In this document: piece after piece, positions 17,202-26,011 of the stretch
How the letters are laid out: every line of letters starts with the position of its first letter
How positions within the stretch are numbered: the stretch's first letter is position 1
From: Hellea sp039977295
Lineage (GTDB): Bacteria; Pseudomonadota; Alphaproteobacteria; Caulobacterales; Maricaulaceae
Length of the DNA stretch: 64,000 nucleotides
Direction: 5' to 3'
Assembly (NCBI GenBank): GCA_039977295.1
Contig: JBDWDN010000012.1
Location: 186,001 to 250,000, forward strand
Notes under the pieces: model-generated
Told to the model about the DNA's origin: nothing
Database searches by the model: none
The model's input: the letters and a program-made list of their open reading frames with translations, nothing else
Made by a program: the position numbers and the translations under genes

Positions 17202-18356
17202 ATGCCTGTACAAGGATTAGACGCGGTGCTGCAATCGACGGATAAGGCTAAAGGCCTGCCGAACGCGCATTATATTTCTCCTGAGGTTTACGCGCTGGAG
17301 CGCGAACATCTCTTCTTTAAGTCTTGGTCAGCCTTGGCATTTGAGGCTGATGTTGCAAGGAACGGCGATGCCTATCCCTTTGATTTTATGGGAGTTCCTA
17401 TGCTGCTCGTGCGCGGGCGGGATGGGGTCGTTAATGTATTTCAAAATACCTGCCGTCATCGCGGCATGATTTTGGTTGATAAACCAACGCGTCTTAAAGG
17501 GCCTATTCGGTGCCCTTATCATAGTTGGTGTTATGATCATGGCGGCGCGCTTGTGCGGACGCCTTATGTTGGCGGCGTCGATGTGGATACGCATGACGCT
17601 ATTAAGCCAGAGCAGCTTAGCCTTTTTAAAGTGCGCAGTTTTATCTGGCAGGGCATAGTTTTTATAAATTTGTCAGGTGATGCCCCTGCTTTTGACGTCC
17701 AGCATGCGGACGTTATGGCGCGCTGGAAAGAGTTTGATAAGCCTTACCACCTTGGGGGAGAGGCAAGCCTTTTCGATATGACCTTGGCTACGAATTGGAA
17801 GCTTGCGGTAGAGAATTATTGTGAGTCTTATCACTTGCCCTGGGTGCATCCTGAACTCAACGCGATCTCACCTATCGACATGCACTATAATATCGAAAAT
17901 CATACTGACTATTCTGGGCAGGGCAGTCTAAATTATAAACAATTGGTCGGAGAAGGAGGACAAACCTTTCCTAGCTTTGAAGGTGTTTCAGATAAATGGG
18001 ACACACAATCAGAATATATTTCTTTCTTTCCCAATGTATTGCTGGGCGTTCACAAGGATCATGCTTTTGCAATGATTCTGATGCCGCAAGGCCCAGAGCA
18101 AACGCAGGAACGCGTGGCGTTATTCTACGCTGACGCGTTAGACGCGGAAGACTGGCAAGATATGTTAAATGAGAATGCCCGTATTTGGCGGGGGGTCTTC
18201 GCAGAAGATATCGGCGTCGTGGAAGGTATGCAAAAGGGGCGTCACGGCCCTATGTTTGACGGCGGTAAGTTTTCGCCTGTTATGGATGGACCGACGCATA
18301 TTTTCCACAAATGGGTGGCACGTAAGATGATGGCGCTACAAAGTGAGCCGCAATAG
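17202..18356 (+). CDS. Rieske non-haem iron oxygenase, glycine betaine monooxygenase-like
   Basis: A 384-residue oxygenase alpha subunit. The Rieske cluster ligands are C84 and H86 (CRHRG) and C104 and H107 (CPYHSW). The mononuclear iron ligands are in NYCESYHLPWVHPEL (H211, H216, with E208 as the electron-transfer bridge). Enzymes of this group remove a methyl group from quaternary ammonium compounds (glycine betaine, carnitine, stachydrine) or hydroxylate aromatics. The neighbourhood favours glycine betaine demethylation to dimethylglycine plus formaldehyde. It is slightly shorter than GbcA. No ferredoxin-reductase partner (GbcB) is in the window, so electrons must come from a gene elsewhere. 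Substrate assignment is moderate. Confidence 0.8.
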   Translation: MPVQGLDAVLQSTDKAKGLPNAHYISPEVYALEREHLFFKSWSALAFEADVARNGDAYPFDFMGVPMLLVRGRDGVVNVFQNTCRHRGMILVDKPTRLKGPIRCPYHSWCYDHGGALVRTPYVGGVDVDTHDAIKPEQLSLFKVRSFIWQGIVFINLSGDAPAFDVQHADVMARWKEFDKPYHLGGEASLFDMTLATNWKLAVENYCESYHLPWVHPELNAISPIDMHYNIENHTDYSGQGSLNYKQLVGEGGQTFPSFEGVSDKWDTQSEYISFFPNVLLGVHKDHAFAMILMPQGPEQTQERVALFYADALDAEDWQDMLNENARIWRGVFAEDIGVVEGMQKGRHGPMFDGGKFSPVMDGPTHIFHKWVARKMMALQSEPQ

Positions 18357-18465
18357 ACAATATCTGAAACACTAATGATGCAAACTCTGTCTTGTTTTGT
18401 GAAGGTTTTATGCAAATACCGACTAGAATAAAACGCAAATTATATCGCTTGGATGAGATTACACC

Positions 18466-18963
18466 ATGGTGACATTACTAAATACCGTCGAAGACCCTAT
18501 CGCGCGTAATATCTGCCGTGATCATGGCGATAGACCAGAAGAGTTATTAGAAATTTTGCATGGCGTGCAACACGCCCACGGCTTTCTAAGTGACGGCGCA
18601 TTGCGGACGATTACCCAGGCCTTGAATCTATCACGCGCAGAAGTACACGGCGTGGTGAGCTTTTATCACGATTATAAGCGTGAAAAACAGGCTGATCAAA
18701 CGATCAAAATCTGCCGTGCTGAAGCCTGTCAGGCTCTCGGAGCGAATGAACTCATTACCGACGCTGAGGCGGCTTTTGGCGTTAAGCTTGATAAGGGTGG
18801 ACATGATGTTGGACTCGAAGCAGCCTATTGTCTTGGAAATTGCGCGCTAAGCCCCGCAGTGATGATCGATAATAAGCTGTATGGCCGTGTCGATATCGCC
18901 AAGCTAAAAAAACTCTCCATGAAACACCGTGAAGGATCCCAGAGTAAAGGGGTAAAGTCATGA
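18466..18963 (+). CDS. fdsG: NAD-dependent formate dehydrogenase gamma subunit
   Basis: A 165-residue thioredoxin-like [2Fe-2S] protein homologous to NuoE. The cluster ligands are in CRAEACQ (about residue 80) and CLGNC (about residue 121). With FdsB it forms the diaphorase part that passes formate electrons to NAD+. It overlaps fdsB by 4 nt (ATGA). Together with fdsB, fdsA and fdhD it forms a compact operon suited to oxidising formate released by demethylation. Confidence 0.92.
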   Translation: MVTLLNTVEDPIARNICRDHGDRPEELLEILHGVQHAHGFLSDGALRTITQALNLSRAEVHGVVSFYHDYKREKQADQTIKICRAEACQALGANELITDAEAAFGVKLDKGGHDVGLEAAYCLGNCALSPAVMIDNKLYGRVDIAKLKKLSMKHREGSQSKGVKS

Positions 18964-20501
18964 GCGTAAAAGTGTATATACCGCGCGATGCTGCAGCTTT
19001 ATCTATGGGCGCAGATGAGGTTTCAAAAGCTATTGCCGCGAAATGCGGTGATGCCGTAGAGATCATTGGCAATGGCTCTCGCGGCATGTTGTGGCTTGAG
19101 CCTTTGGTTGAAGTAGAAACCCCTAAAGGCCGAGTCGCCTATGGCCCTGTAAGCGTTGATGACATTGAGAGTTTACTGAGTGCTGACTTTCTAAATGGCG
19201 GCGACCATCCTTTGGGGCACGGGGTGACCGAAGACATACCTTATTTAGCCAAACAAGAACGCCTAACCTTTGCACGCGTCGGGCTGATCGATCGGTTGAG
19301 CCTTTCAGATTATGAAACCCATGGCGGATTGGCGGGACTAAGAAATGCGCTTGAGATGCCGCCTGAAAAAATTGTCGAAGTCGTTTCAGATTCGGGACTT
19401 AGGGGCCGAGGCGGCGCAGGCTTTCCAACAGGGATAAAGTGGAGAACGGCTAACGCTCAGCCGCAAGGTCAAAAATACATCTGCGCCAATGCAGATGAGG
19501 GCGATAGCGGAACCTTTGCAGATAGATTGTTGATGGAGGGCGACCCGTTCTCGCTCATCGAAGGTATGGTCATCGGGGGAAGGGCCATCGGAGCGGATAT
19601 AGGCTATGTTTATATCCGCTCTGAATATCCGCATGCGATTAAGACCATGCGCCGCGCGATCAATATCATGGAAGATGCAGGTTGGCTCGGTGAGGATATC
19701 AAAGGCAGCGGCACGAATTTCAACCTCTATGTCCGTGTTGGGGCAGGGGCCTATATTTGCGGCGAAGAAAGCTCAATGTTGGAGTCGCTCGAAGGCAAGC
19801 GCGGTCAGGTAAAAGTAAAACCGCCAATTCCAGCCATTAGCGGGATGTTTGGTAAGCCGACCATCGTGAATAACGTTCTCACGCTGGGCTCAGTTCCCTT
19901 TATCTTGGCTAATGGCGCGAAGGCTTATGCCGATTTCGGGCAAGGACGTTCCAAAGGCACGCAGCCATTTCAGCTTGCGGGTGATATTAAACATGGCGGT
20001 CTTGTTGAGAAAGCCTTTGGCGTAACGATGGATGAGCTGATCAACGGTTTTGGCGGGGGTACCCATACGGGTCGTCCTTTAAAAGCCGTTCAAGCGGGCG
20101 GCCCATTAGGGGGATATGTAAAACCTGACGGTTTTGATGTTGAAATGGGGTATGAAACCTTGTCAGAGGCTGGCGCGATGCTCGGTCATGGCGGGCTTGT
20201 TGTCTATAATGATACGGCAAATATGCTTAACATGGCGCGTTACGCTATGGAGTTTTGCGAAATCGAATCCTGCGGAAAATGTACGCCCTGCCGTATTGGA
20301 TCGGTGCGCGGCAAAGAAACATTTGACAAAATCGCAGCCGGCGAAAACATCGCTGAAAACATCGAAGTGATAGAAGATCTGTGTGACTTGATGGAAGACG
20401 CTTCATTATGTGCTATGGGAGGCTTAACGCCGATGCCTGTGCGCACAGCTATGAAGTTGTTCCCAGAAGAATTTACAGGCCCCAAAGCGGTAGCGGAGTA
20501 A
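18960..20501 (+). CDS. fdsB: NAD-dependent formate dehydrogenase beta subunit
   Basis: A 513-residue NuoF-like flavoprotein. An N-terminal thioredoxin-like segment is followed by the NADH/FMN domain (GLRGRGGAGFPTGIKW, about residue 145; GAYICGEESSMLESLEG) and a C-terminal [4Fe-4S] motif ESCGKCTPCRIG. It receives electrons from FdsA through iron-sulfur clusters and reduces NAD+. It sits between fdsG (4-nt overlap) and fdsA (4-nt gap). Confidence 0.94.
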   Translation: MSVKVYIPRDAAALSMGADEVSKAIAAKCGDAVEIIGNGSRGMLWLEPLVEVETPKGRVAYGPVSVDDIESLLSADFLNGGDHPLGHGVTEDIPYLAKQERLTFARVGLIDRLSLSDYETHGGLAGLRNALEMPPEKIVEVVSDSGLRGRGGAGFPTGIKWRTANAQPQGQKYICANADEGDSGTFADRLLMEGDPFSLIEGMVIGGRAIGADIGYVYIRSEYPHAIKTMRRAINIMEDAGWLGEDIKGSGTNFNLYVRVGAGAYICGEESSMLESLEGKRGQVKVKPPIPAISGMFGKPTIVNNVLTLGSVPFILANGAKAYADFGQGRSKGTQPFQLAGDIKHGGLVEKAFGVTMDELINGFGGGTHTGRPLKAVQAGGPLGGYVKPDGFDVEMGYETLSEAGAMLGHGGLVVYNDTANMLNMARYAMEFCEIESCGKCTPCRIGSVRGKETFDKIAAGENIAENIEVIEDLCDLMEDASLCAMGGLTPMPVRTAMKLFPEEFTGPKAVAE

Positions 20502-20505
20502 GATT

Positions 20506-23343
20506 ATGGCTCTCTTAATTGAAAAAGATTTCGGCACACCTGCCGTCAAATCCGAGAAAACGGTGACCTTGGCGATTGACGGAAAAGATATTTCTGTTCC
20601 CGAAGGCACATCCGTTATGCGCGCGGCCGCCGAAGCGGGGATTGCTATTCCTAAGCTTTGCGCTTCCGATAATCTTGATGCCTTTGGATCTTGCCGCCTC
20701 TGTGTTTGTAAAATTGAAGGTAAGCGCGGTACGCCTGCTTCTTGCACGACGCCTGCCGAAGAGGGGATGCAAGTCACGACCAAGGATGAGCAAATTACCA
20801 AAATCCGCAAAGGCGTGATGGAACTCTATCTCTCTGACCACCCCGTTGATGCCGTCTCTGCGCCGGGCGGCGCCGAGAGCGAGTTTTTCCAAATGGTCGA
20901 AGAAGTCGGCGTGACCTCCGTGCGTTATGGTCTTGCAGGAGATAATCATCTGGACGCTGAAATTGATGAGAGTAATCCCTATTTTGTCTTTGACGAAAGT
21001 AAATGTATTCTTTGCTCACGTTGCGTACGGGCCTGTGATGAAGTGCAAGGAACGCTGGCGCTCACGGTTGAAAAGCGCGGCTTTAAATCTAAAATATCAG
21101 CTTCCATGGATGAGAGTTTCATGGACTCAGAATGCGTGTCTTGCGGTGCTTGTGTGCAGGCGTGCCCGACCACATCCTTGCAAGAGAAATCAGTGATAGA
21201 GCAGGGAATGCCTGATGAAACTGTGCTCACAACTTGCGCCTATTGCGGCGTTGGCTGTTCCTTCAAAGCCGAGCTTAAAGGCGGTGAAGTCGTCCGCATG
21301 GTGCCTTGGAAAGATGGCAAAGCTAATCATGGTCATAGCTGCGTCAAAGGGCGTTTCGCCTTTGGTTACGCGACCCATAAAGACCGTATCACGGAACCGA
21401 TGATACGCGAGAATATCACGGATCCGTGGCGCGTCGTGTCTTGGGATGAAGCCTATAAGTTTTCCGCAGATAAGCTGAAAGCCGCGCAGGCTGAATATGG
21501 TGTTAAAGCGATTGGCGGTATTACGTCTTCCCGATGCACGAATGAAGAAGTCTGGCTTGTTCAGCGTCTTATCCGTCAGGGTTTTGGCAATAACAATGTC
21601 GATACATGTGCCCGCGTCTGTCACTCACCAACAGGGTACGGCCTCAAGCAAACCTTTGGCGAGTCTGCTGGAACACAGAACTTTGACTCTGTGGAACACG
21701 CAGATTGCATCATGGTTATTGGGTCAAACCCGACCGACGCGCATCCTGTCTTTGGATCGCAAATGAAGCAGCGCTTACGTCAAGGTGCAAAGCTCATCGT
21801 TGCCGATCCGCGCGGTATTGATCTTGTGCGTTCCCCGCATATTAAAGCGGATTATCATTTACAGTTACGCCCCGGCACGAATGTCGCCTTGATAAATGGT
21901 CTCGCCCATGTGGCTGCCAAAGAAGGCTTGCTGGATGAAGACTTCATCAAAACCCGCTGCGAACCCGATAGTTATCCTGAGTGGAAAACAATGATCCTCG
22001 GTGAGGTCAACTCACCTGAAAGCGTCTCTAATATCACAGGTGTTCCTGCCGAAGACATTATCGGAGCAGCCCGAATGTTTGCGGGCGAAAAGAACTCTGC
22101 CATCTATTACGGTCTCGGCGTGACGGAACATAGTCAAGGATCAACCATGGTTATGGGTATGGCCAACCTCGCTATGGCCACGGGCAATATTGGCCGTCCA
22201 GGCGTTGGCGTAAATCCGATGCGAGGCCAGAATAATGTTCAAGGCTCTTGCGATATGGGGAGCTTCCCGCATGAGCTTTCAGGCTACCGTCCAGTTGGCG
22301 ACGACGCCGCGCGCGGATTATTCGAGACGAAGTGGGGCCGCAAACTCGACAATAAACCCGGTTACCGTATTCCCAATATGTTCGACGAAGCTATCGGCGG
22401 AAATTATAAGGGCATGTATATTCAAGGCGAAGATGTCGCGCAATCTGACCCGAATATCAAACATGTTGAAGCAGCATTGAAAGCACTTGATATCCTGATT
22501 GTCCAAGATTTGTTCCTCAATGAAACCGCCCGTTTCGCGCATGTATTCTTACCCGGAACAAGCTTTCTTGAAAAAGACGGAACTTTTATTAATGCTGAGC
22601 GCCGTATCAATCGCGTGCGTCCCGTCATGGAGCCGATTACCGGCAAGCATGAGTGGGAAGTTACGCAGGACCTTGGTAAGGCTTTAGGGATTGATATGGG
22701 CTTTAACAATGCCTCAGAAATCCTCGATGAAATCGCCGATTTAACACCCCAATTTGCTAATGTGTCATTTGATGTGTTGGACGCTGCGGGAAGTCTGCAA
22801 TGGCCTGTTAATGACGATAATCCAGAGGGCGCTGAAGTCATGCATGTCGGTGAATTTGTCCGTGGTAAAGGCCAGTTTATTCCAACGGAATATGTCGCGA
22901 CAACGGAACGCACCAATCGCCGTTTCCCGCTTCTTCTGACAACTGGCCGTATTCTCTCGCAATATAATGTTGGCGCGCAGACACGGCGTACGGAGAATAA
23001 CCTATGGTGGGAAGAAGACGTTCTCGAAATCCATCCAAGTGACGCCGAAGCGCAAGGCGTGCGTGATGGCCAATGGGTTTCGCTAAGCTCTCGCAAAGGC
23101 GAGATTACGCTTCGAGCAAAACTGTCTGAGCGTATGGCGCCTGGCGTCGTATACACAACCTTCCATCACCCTGATACGGGCGCGAATGTTGTGACGACAG
23201 AGAATGTCGACTGGGCTACAAGCTGCCCTGAATATAAAGTCACAGCCGTCGCCGTCGCGCCGGCAAACCATAAATCTGATTGGCAGATGAATTACGAAGA
23301 AGAGCTATCGGAATATCGCAAGATTGCGCAGCCTGCTGAGTAA
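20506..23343 (+). CDS. fdsA: NAD-dependent formate dehydrogenase catalytic alpha subunit (Mo-bisMGD)
   Basis: A 945-residue molybdoenzyme that oxidises formate to CO2. The order of domains is: N-terminal [2Fe-2S] (CASDNLDAFGSCRLCVC), two 4Fe-4S ferredoxin motifs (CILCSRCVRAC and CVSCGACVQACP), a further [4Fe-4S] motif CAYCGVGC at the start of the molybdopterin domain, then the MGD domains. The metal ligand is a cysteine (VDTCARVCHSPTGYG), so this is not the selenocysteine form. It would be the terminal step of methyl oxidation, fed by formate-THF ligase at 26.0 kb. Confidence 0.95.
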   Translation: MALLIEKDFGTPAVKSEKTVTLAIDGKDISVPEGTSVMRAAAEAGIAIPKLCASDNLDAFGSCRLCVCKIEGKRGTPASCTTPAEEGMQVTTKDEQITKIRKGVMELYLSDHPVDAVSAPGGAESEFFQMVEEVGVTSVRYGLAGDNHLDAEIDESNPYFVFDESKCILCSRCVRACDEVQGTLALTVEKRGFKSKISASMDESFMDSECVSCGACVQACPTTSLQEKSVIEQGMPDETVLTTCAYCGVGCSFKAELKGGEVVRMVPWKDGKANHGHSCVKGRFAFGYATHKDRITEPMIRENITDPWRVVSWDEAYKFSADKLKAAQAEYGVKAIGGITSSRCTNEEVWLVQRLIRQGFGNNNVDTCARVCHSPTGYGLKQTFGESAGTQNFDSVEHADCIMVIGSNPTDAHPVFGSQMKQRLRQGAKLIVADPRGIDLVRSPHIKADYHLQLRPGTNVALINGLAHVAAKEGLLDEDFIKTRCEPDSYPEWKTMILGEVNSPESVSNITGVPAEDIIGAARMFAGEKNSAIYYGLGVTEHSQGSTMVMGMANLAMATGNIGRPGVGVNPMRGQNNVQGSCDMGSFPHELSGYRPVGDDAARGLFETKWGRKLDNKPGYRIPNMFDEAIGGNYKGMYIQGEDVAQSDPNIKHVEAALKALDILIVQDLFLNETARFAHVFLPGTSFLEKDGTFINAERRINRVRPVMEPITGKHEWEVTQDLGKALGIDMGFNNASEILDEIADLTPQFANVSFDVLDAAGSLQWPVNDDNPEGAEVMHVGEFVRGKGQFIPTEYVATTERTNRRFPLLLTTGRILSQYNVGAQTRRTENNLWWEEDVLEIHPSDAEAQGVRDGQWVSLSSRKGEITLRAKLSERMAPGVVYTTFHHPDTGANVVTTENVDWATSCPEYKVTAVAVAPANHKSDWQMNYEEELSEYRKIAQPAE

Positions 23344-24135
23344 ATGAACGTCCCTGTAAATATTCACGGGGAAGCACCTGCGCTATCGCGCCAGATAAAA
23401 GCAGGCGATGACCAGTGGTTCATTCCGGAAGAAGTCCCGATTGCCTTTGTCTTTAATCGCCGCAATTACGCGGTGATGATGGGCACGCCTGATGATTTAA
23501 CTGACTTTGCGTTTGGCTTCGCCTTGACAGAAGAGGTTATCAAAAACGTCGATGAGATAAAGTCCCTTGATATTCATCTCTCGGAAAAAGGCGCGGATCT
23601 GCGTTTTAAGATATCTGCCGTAGCCTTGGAACGCCTAGATGTCACGCAGCGCCGCCGTAATATGGTGGGGTCTGCCAGTTGCGGTCTATGTGGATTAGAA
23701 AATGCGGATACACTTTTTAAAACCTTGCCATCTGTGTCTGATACCAAAGTGGAACTCAGTGCGGCTGCCATGACAAAAGCTTTGGCCGCCTTACGTCAAA
23801 GCCAACCTCTCAACGCGCAAACACATAGCGTCCATGCGGCTGCATGGGTCTCTATGTCAGGTAACATAGAGCTCACCCGCGAGGATGTTGGAAGACATAA
23901 TGCTTTAGATAAGCTGCTGGGTGCCATGGCGTTGCAAACTATTGATGCCAAAGCGGGATTTGTTCTCATGTCTAGCCGCTGCTCTTATGAGATTGTTGAA
24001 AAGGCGGCGCGGCGTGGCGTTCAGGCTATTCTTTCCGTCTCAGGCCCAACGGCTTTCGCCATGCGTAAAGCTAAAGAGGCTAATATGGCGCTCTATGCGC
24101 GAGCCGGCGAGGGCGCGTTAAGGATTGATTTATAA
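23344..24135 (+). CDS. fdhD: Formate dehydrogenase accessory sulfurtransferase FdhD
   Basis: A 263-residue FdhD/FdsC family protein that transfers sulfur to the molybdenum cofactor of formate dehydrogenase. The conserved SCGLCG motif (about residue 116) holds the active cysteines, and the ELTREDVGRHNALDKLLG segment is characteristic. The ATG immediately follows the fdsA stop with no gap, so expression is coupled to the catalytic subunit. No fdsD follows. Confidence 0.93.
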   Translation: MNVPVNIHGEAPALSRQIKAGDDQWFIPEEVPIAFVFNRRNYAVMMGTPDDLTDFAFGFALTEEVIKNVDEIKSLDIHLSEKGADLRFKISAVALERLDVTQRRRNMVGSASCGLCGLENADTLFKTLPSVSDTKVELSAAAMTKALAALRQSQPLNAQTHSVHAAAWVSMSGNIELTREDVGRHNALDKLLGAMALQTIDAKAGFVLMSSRCSYEIVEKAARRGVQAILSVSGPTAFAMRKAKEANMALYARAGEGALRIDL

Positions 24136-24245
24136 TTTTTTCTGATGACTGCATTTTCGGGCTTGCCAATTTTGAAAGGCAGGCATAAAGGCAAAATTAT
24201 TGAATGTAGTTCGCGGCCTTCCTGCTGCTTTTAAGGTTTAATGCG

Positions 24246-25511
24246 ATGCGGGCTGTTCTTAGCTCTATCGGGGCGCTGTTAATTTCAGCGGCTATCCTTC
24301 TCGCAGGCGGCGGCTTGCTCGGAACACTTGTGGCCGTGAGCGCCGAACTGAATGGTTTTCCGCTTGTCGCTATTGGATTTCTATCTTCTGCTTATTTTGC
24401 GGGCTTTATGGGGGGCTGTTTAACTACGCCTTATCTCGTCAAGCGCGTGGGGCATGTGCGAGTCTTCGCGGCTCTTTCATCGCTCGTAGCAGCCTGCGCG
24501 CTTAGTCATATGTTGTTGGTAAATGTTCCGAGTTGGGCGATATTACGGGCTTTGACGGGGTTTAGTTTTGCCGGGCTTTATATGCTCATTGAGAGCTGGA
24601 TTAATGAGCAATCGCCCAATGATAAGCGTGGGCAAGTGCTGTCCATCTACCGTATGGTGGATTTGGCGGCGATTACAGTGGGGCAATTTTTACTCACACT
24701 CGCTGACCCCAAAGATTTTGTTCTGTTCTCAGTCGTCGCAATATTGATTTCTGTTGCGATTTTTCCTATCTCGCTTTCGACGTCTAAAGCGCCAATGGCG
24801 GTGACATCAACCAAGCTAAACATTCGAAAACTGATGAAGATTTCGCCATTGGCTGTAGCGGGGTGTTTTGCGGTAGGGCTTTCCAGTGGGGCCTTTTGGG
24901 GCGTTGCGCCCGTCTTTGTGCAGCAGCTTGGACATCCGGTCTTAATGGTATCCGTCTTTATGAGTGTCGTCATTTTTGCTGGCGCTGTGATGCAATGGCC
25001 GATGGGATGGTTGTCCGATAAAATAGGTCGCCGCAAGGTCCTTATTTTGGCGTCACTGGGCGGTGTGGTGAGCGGCATGTTCCTGTGGAAATTAGCGCCC
25101 CAATCCTTGGGTTTGATGATGGCAGGCGGCGTGCTTTACGGTATGTTCGCGATGCAGATATTTGGTATGGCTGCCGCGCATGCTAATGACTATGCGCAGC
25201 CTGATGAATTTGTATCTGTGAGCGGAGGGCTTTTGCTTATTTACGGTGTTGGGTCAGTCATCGGTCCGTCGATTGCGCCTATCGTCATGTCTATTGCAGG
25301 GCCGTCATCAATGTTTGCGTATACAGCCGCGGTTCAAGGACTTTTAGCCATTTATGCGCTCTACCGTCTGACCCAGCGCGAAGCCCCAGAGGGTAGTGAC
25401 GATTACGTCCCTGTAGCACGACCTCGCGCGGCTTTACTTATACTACGGACTGACCCAAGAAATCTTTTGAAACGTAAAAAGAAACAGCGCGGAAAAGTGA
25501 CTGACCTTTAA
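24246..25511 (+). CDS. MFS transporter (YcaD-like), substrate unknown
   Basis: A 421-residue major facilitator with about 12 hydrophobic segments and the loop motif WLSDKIGRRKVLIL between TM8 and TM9. The basic C-terminal tail is cytoplasmic. It lies 110 nt downstream of fdhD on the same strand and may be its last co-transcribed gene; export or uptake of a one-carbon or amine compound is possible but not shown. Its stop overlaps the convergent DUF1289 gene by 4 nt. Confidence 0.85.
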   Translation: MRAVLSSIGALLISAAILLAGGGLLGTLVAVSAELNGFPLVAIGFLSSAYFAGFMGGCLTTPYLVKRVGHVRVFAALSSLVAACALSHMLLVNVPSWAILRALTGFSFAGLYMLIESWINEQSPNDKRGQVLSIYRMVDLAAITVGQFLLTLADPKDFVLFSVVAILISVAIFPISLSTSKAPMAVTSTKLNIRKLMKISPLAVAGCFAVGLSSGAFWGVAPVFVQQLGHPVLMVSVFMSVVIFAGAVMQWPMGWLSDKIGRRKVLILASLGGVVSGMFLWKLAPQSLGLMMAGGVLYGMFAMQIFGMAAAHANDYAQPDEFVSVSGGLLLIYGVGSVIGPSIAPIVMSIAGPSSMFAYTAAVQGLLAIYALYRLTQREAPEGSDDYVPVARPRAALLILRTDPRNLLKRKKKQRGKVTDL

Positions 25512-25789
25512 GTTTCCGCCGCAGGACGGCGGCGTTTATTTACCCGCCGTTTCGCGCGGCGCTCTTCGCGTAACTTCAGCAATGTCGGCATACGGGCAGG
25601 GAGTTGTTCTAATATTGTCTGGCGTTCTTCGGGTGTTCTAACACTCCAATAAGAAATCTCGTCCTGTGTGCGTCCGCATCCAAAACAAAAGCCGCTTTCA
25701 CGCTCCATTGAGCAGACAAGTTGGCAGGGGCTGTCTTCGGGCTCTACAGCAAGTTCTTCGGTTGTTTTATCGGTCATGACGCGCTTCAT
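25508..25789 (-). CDS. DUF1289 protein, small cysteine-rich
   Basis: A 93-residue protein with the DUF1289 signature: SPCQLVCSMERESGFCFGCGRTQDEISYW (residues about 19-48), four to five cysteines probably binding a metal or Fe-S cluster. The tail is basic (KRRVNKRRR). Function is unknown. An internal ATG at 25777 is an alternative start; neither has a strong ribosome-binding site. It converges on the MFS gene with a 4-nt overlap. Confidence 0.8.
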   Translation of the reverse strand: MKRVMTDKTTEELAVEPEDSPCQLVCSMERESGFCFGCGRTQDEISYWSVRTPEERQTILEQLPARMPTLLKLREERRAKRRVNKRRRPAAET

Positions 25790-26011
25790 ACAGTAAGTTT
25801 AATCTATGCGTTTATTACGCTATTAAGCCCCTAATTGCCTATTAAAAAAATCAGCTTAGTTTGCCGAAATGCCCGATAGTCCTGACTATTCAAATTTATA
25901 ATTTTGTCCATAAGAGTAATCGCAATAAAAGCGGATTAGAGACAGGTTATCGAGACGAAATTTTGCGTCGCTAAAAAGATACACAAAGGGAGCGGCCACG
26001 GCCGTAAATAT

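Noticed and set aside
22422..23156. Long minus-strand frame opposite fdsA (244 codons)
   Set aside because: Same reason: it mirrors the codon pattern of the molybdoenzyme gene, and the composition (Ser/Arg rich) is not protein-like.
25790..26011. Riboswitch (cobalamin, THF or glycine) ahead of fhs
   Set aside because: No recognisable B12-box, THF or glycine aptamer core; only a 6-bp inverted repeat and a small hairpin near the start are visible.
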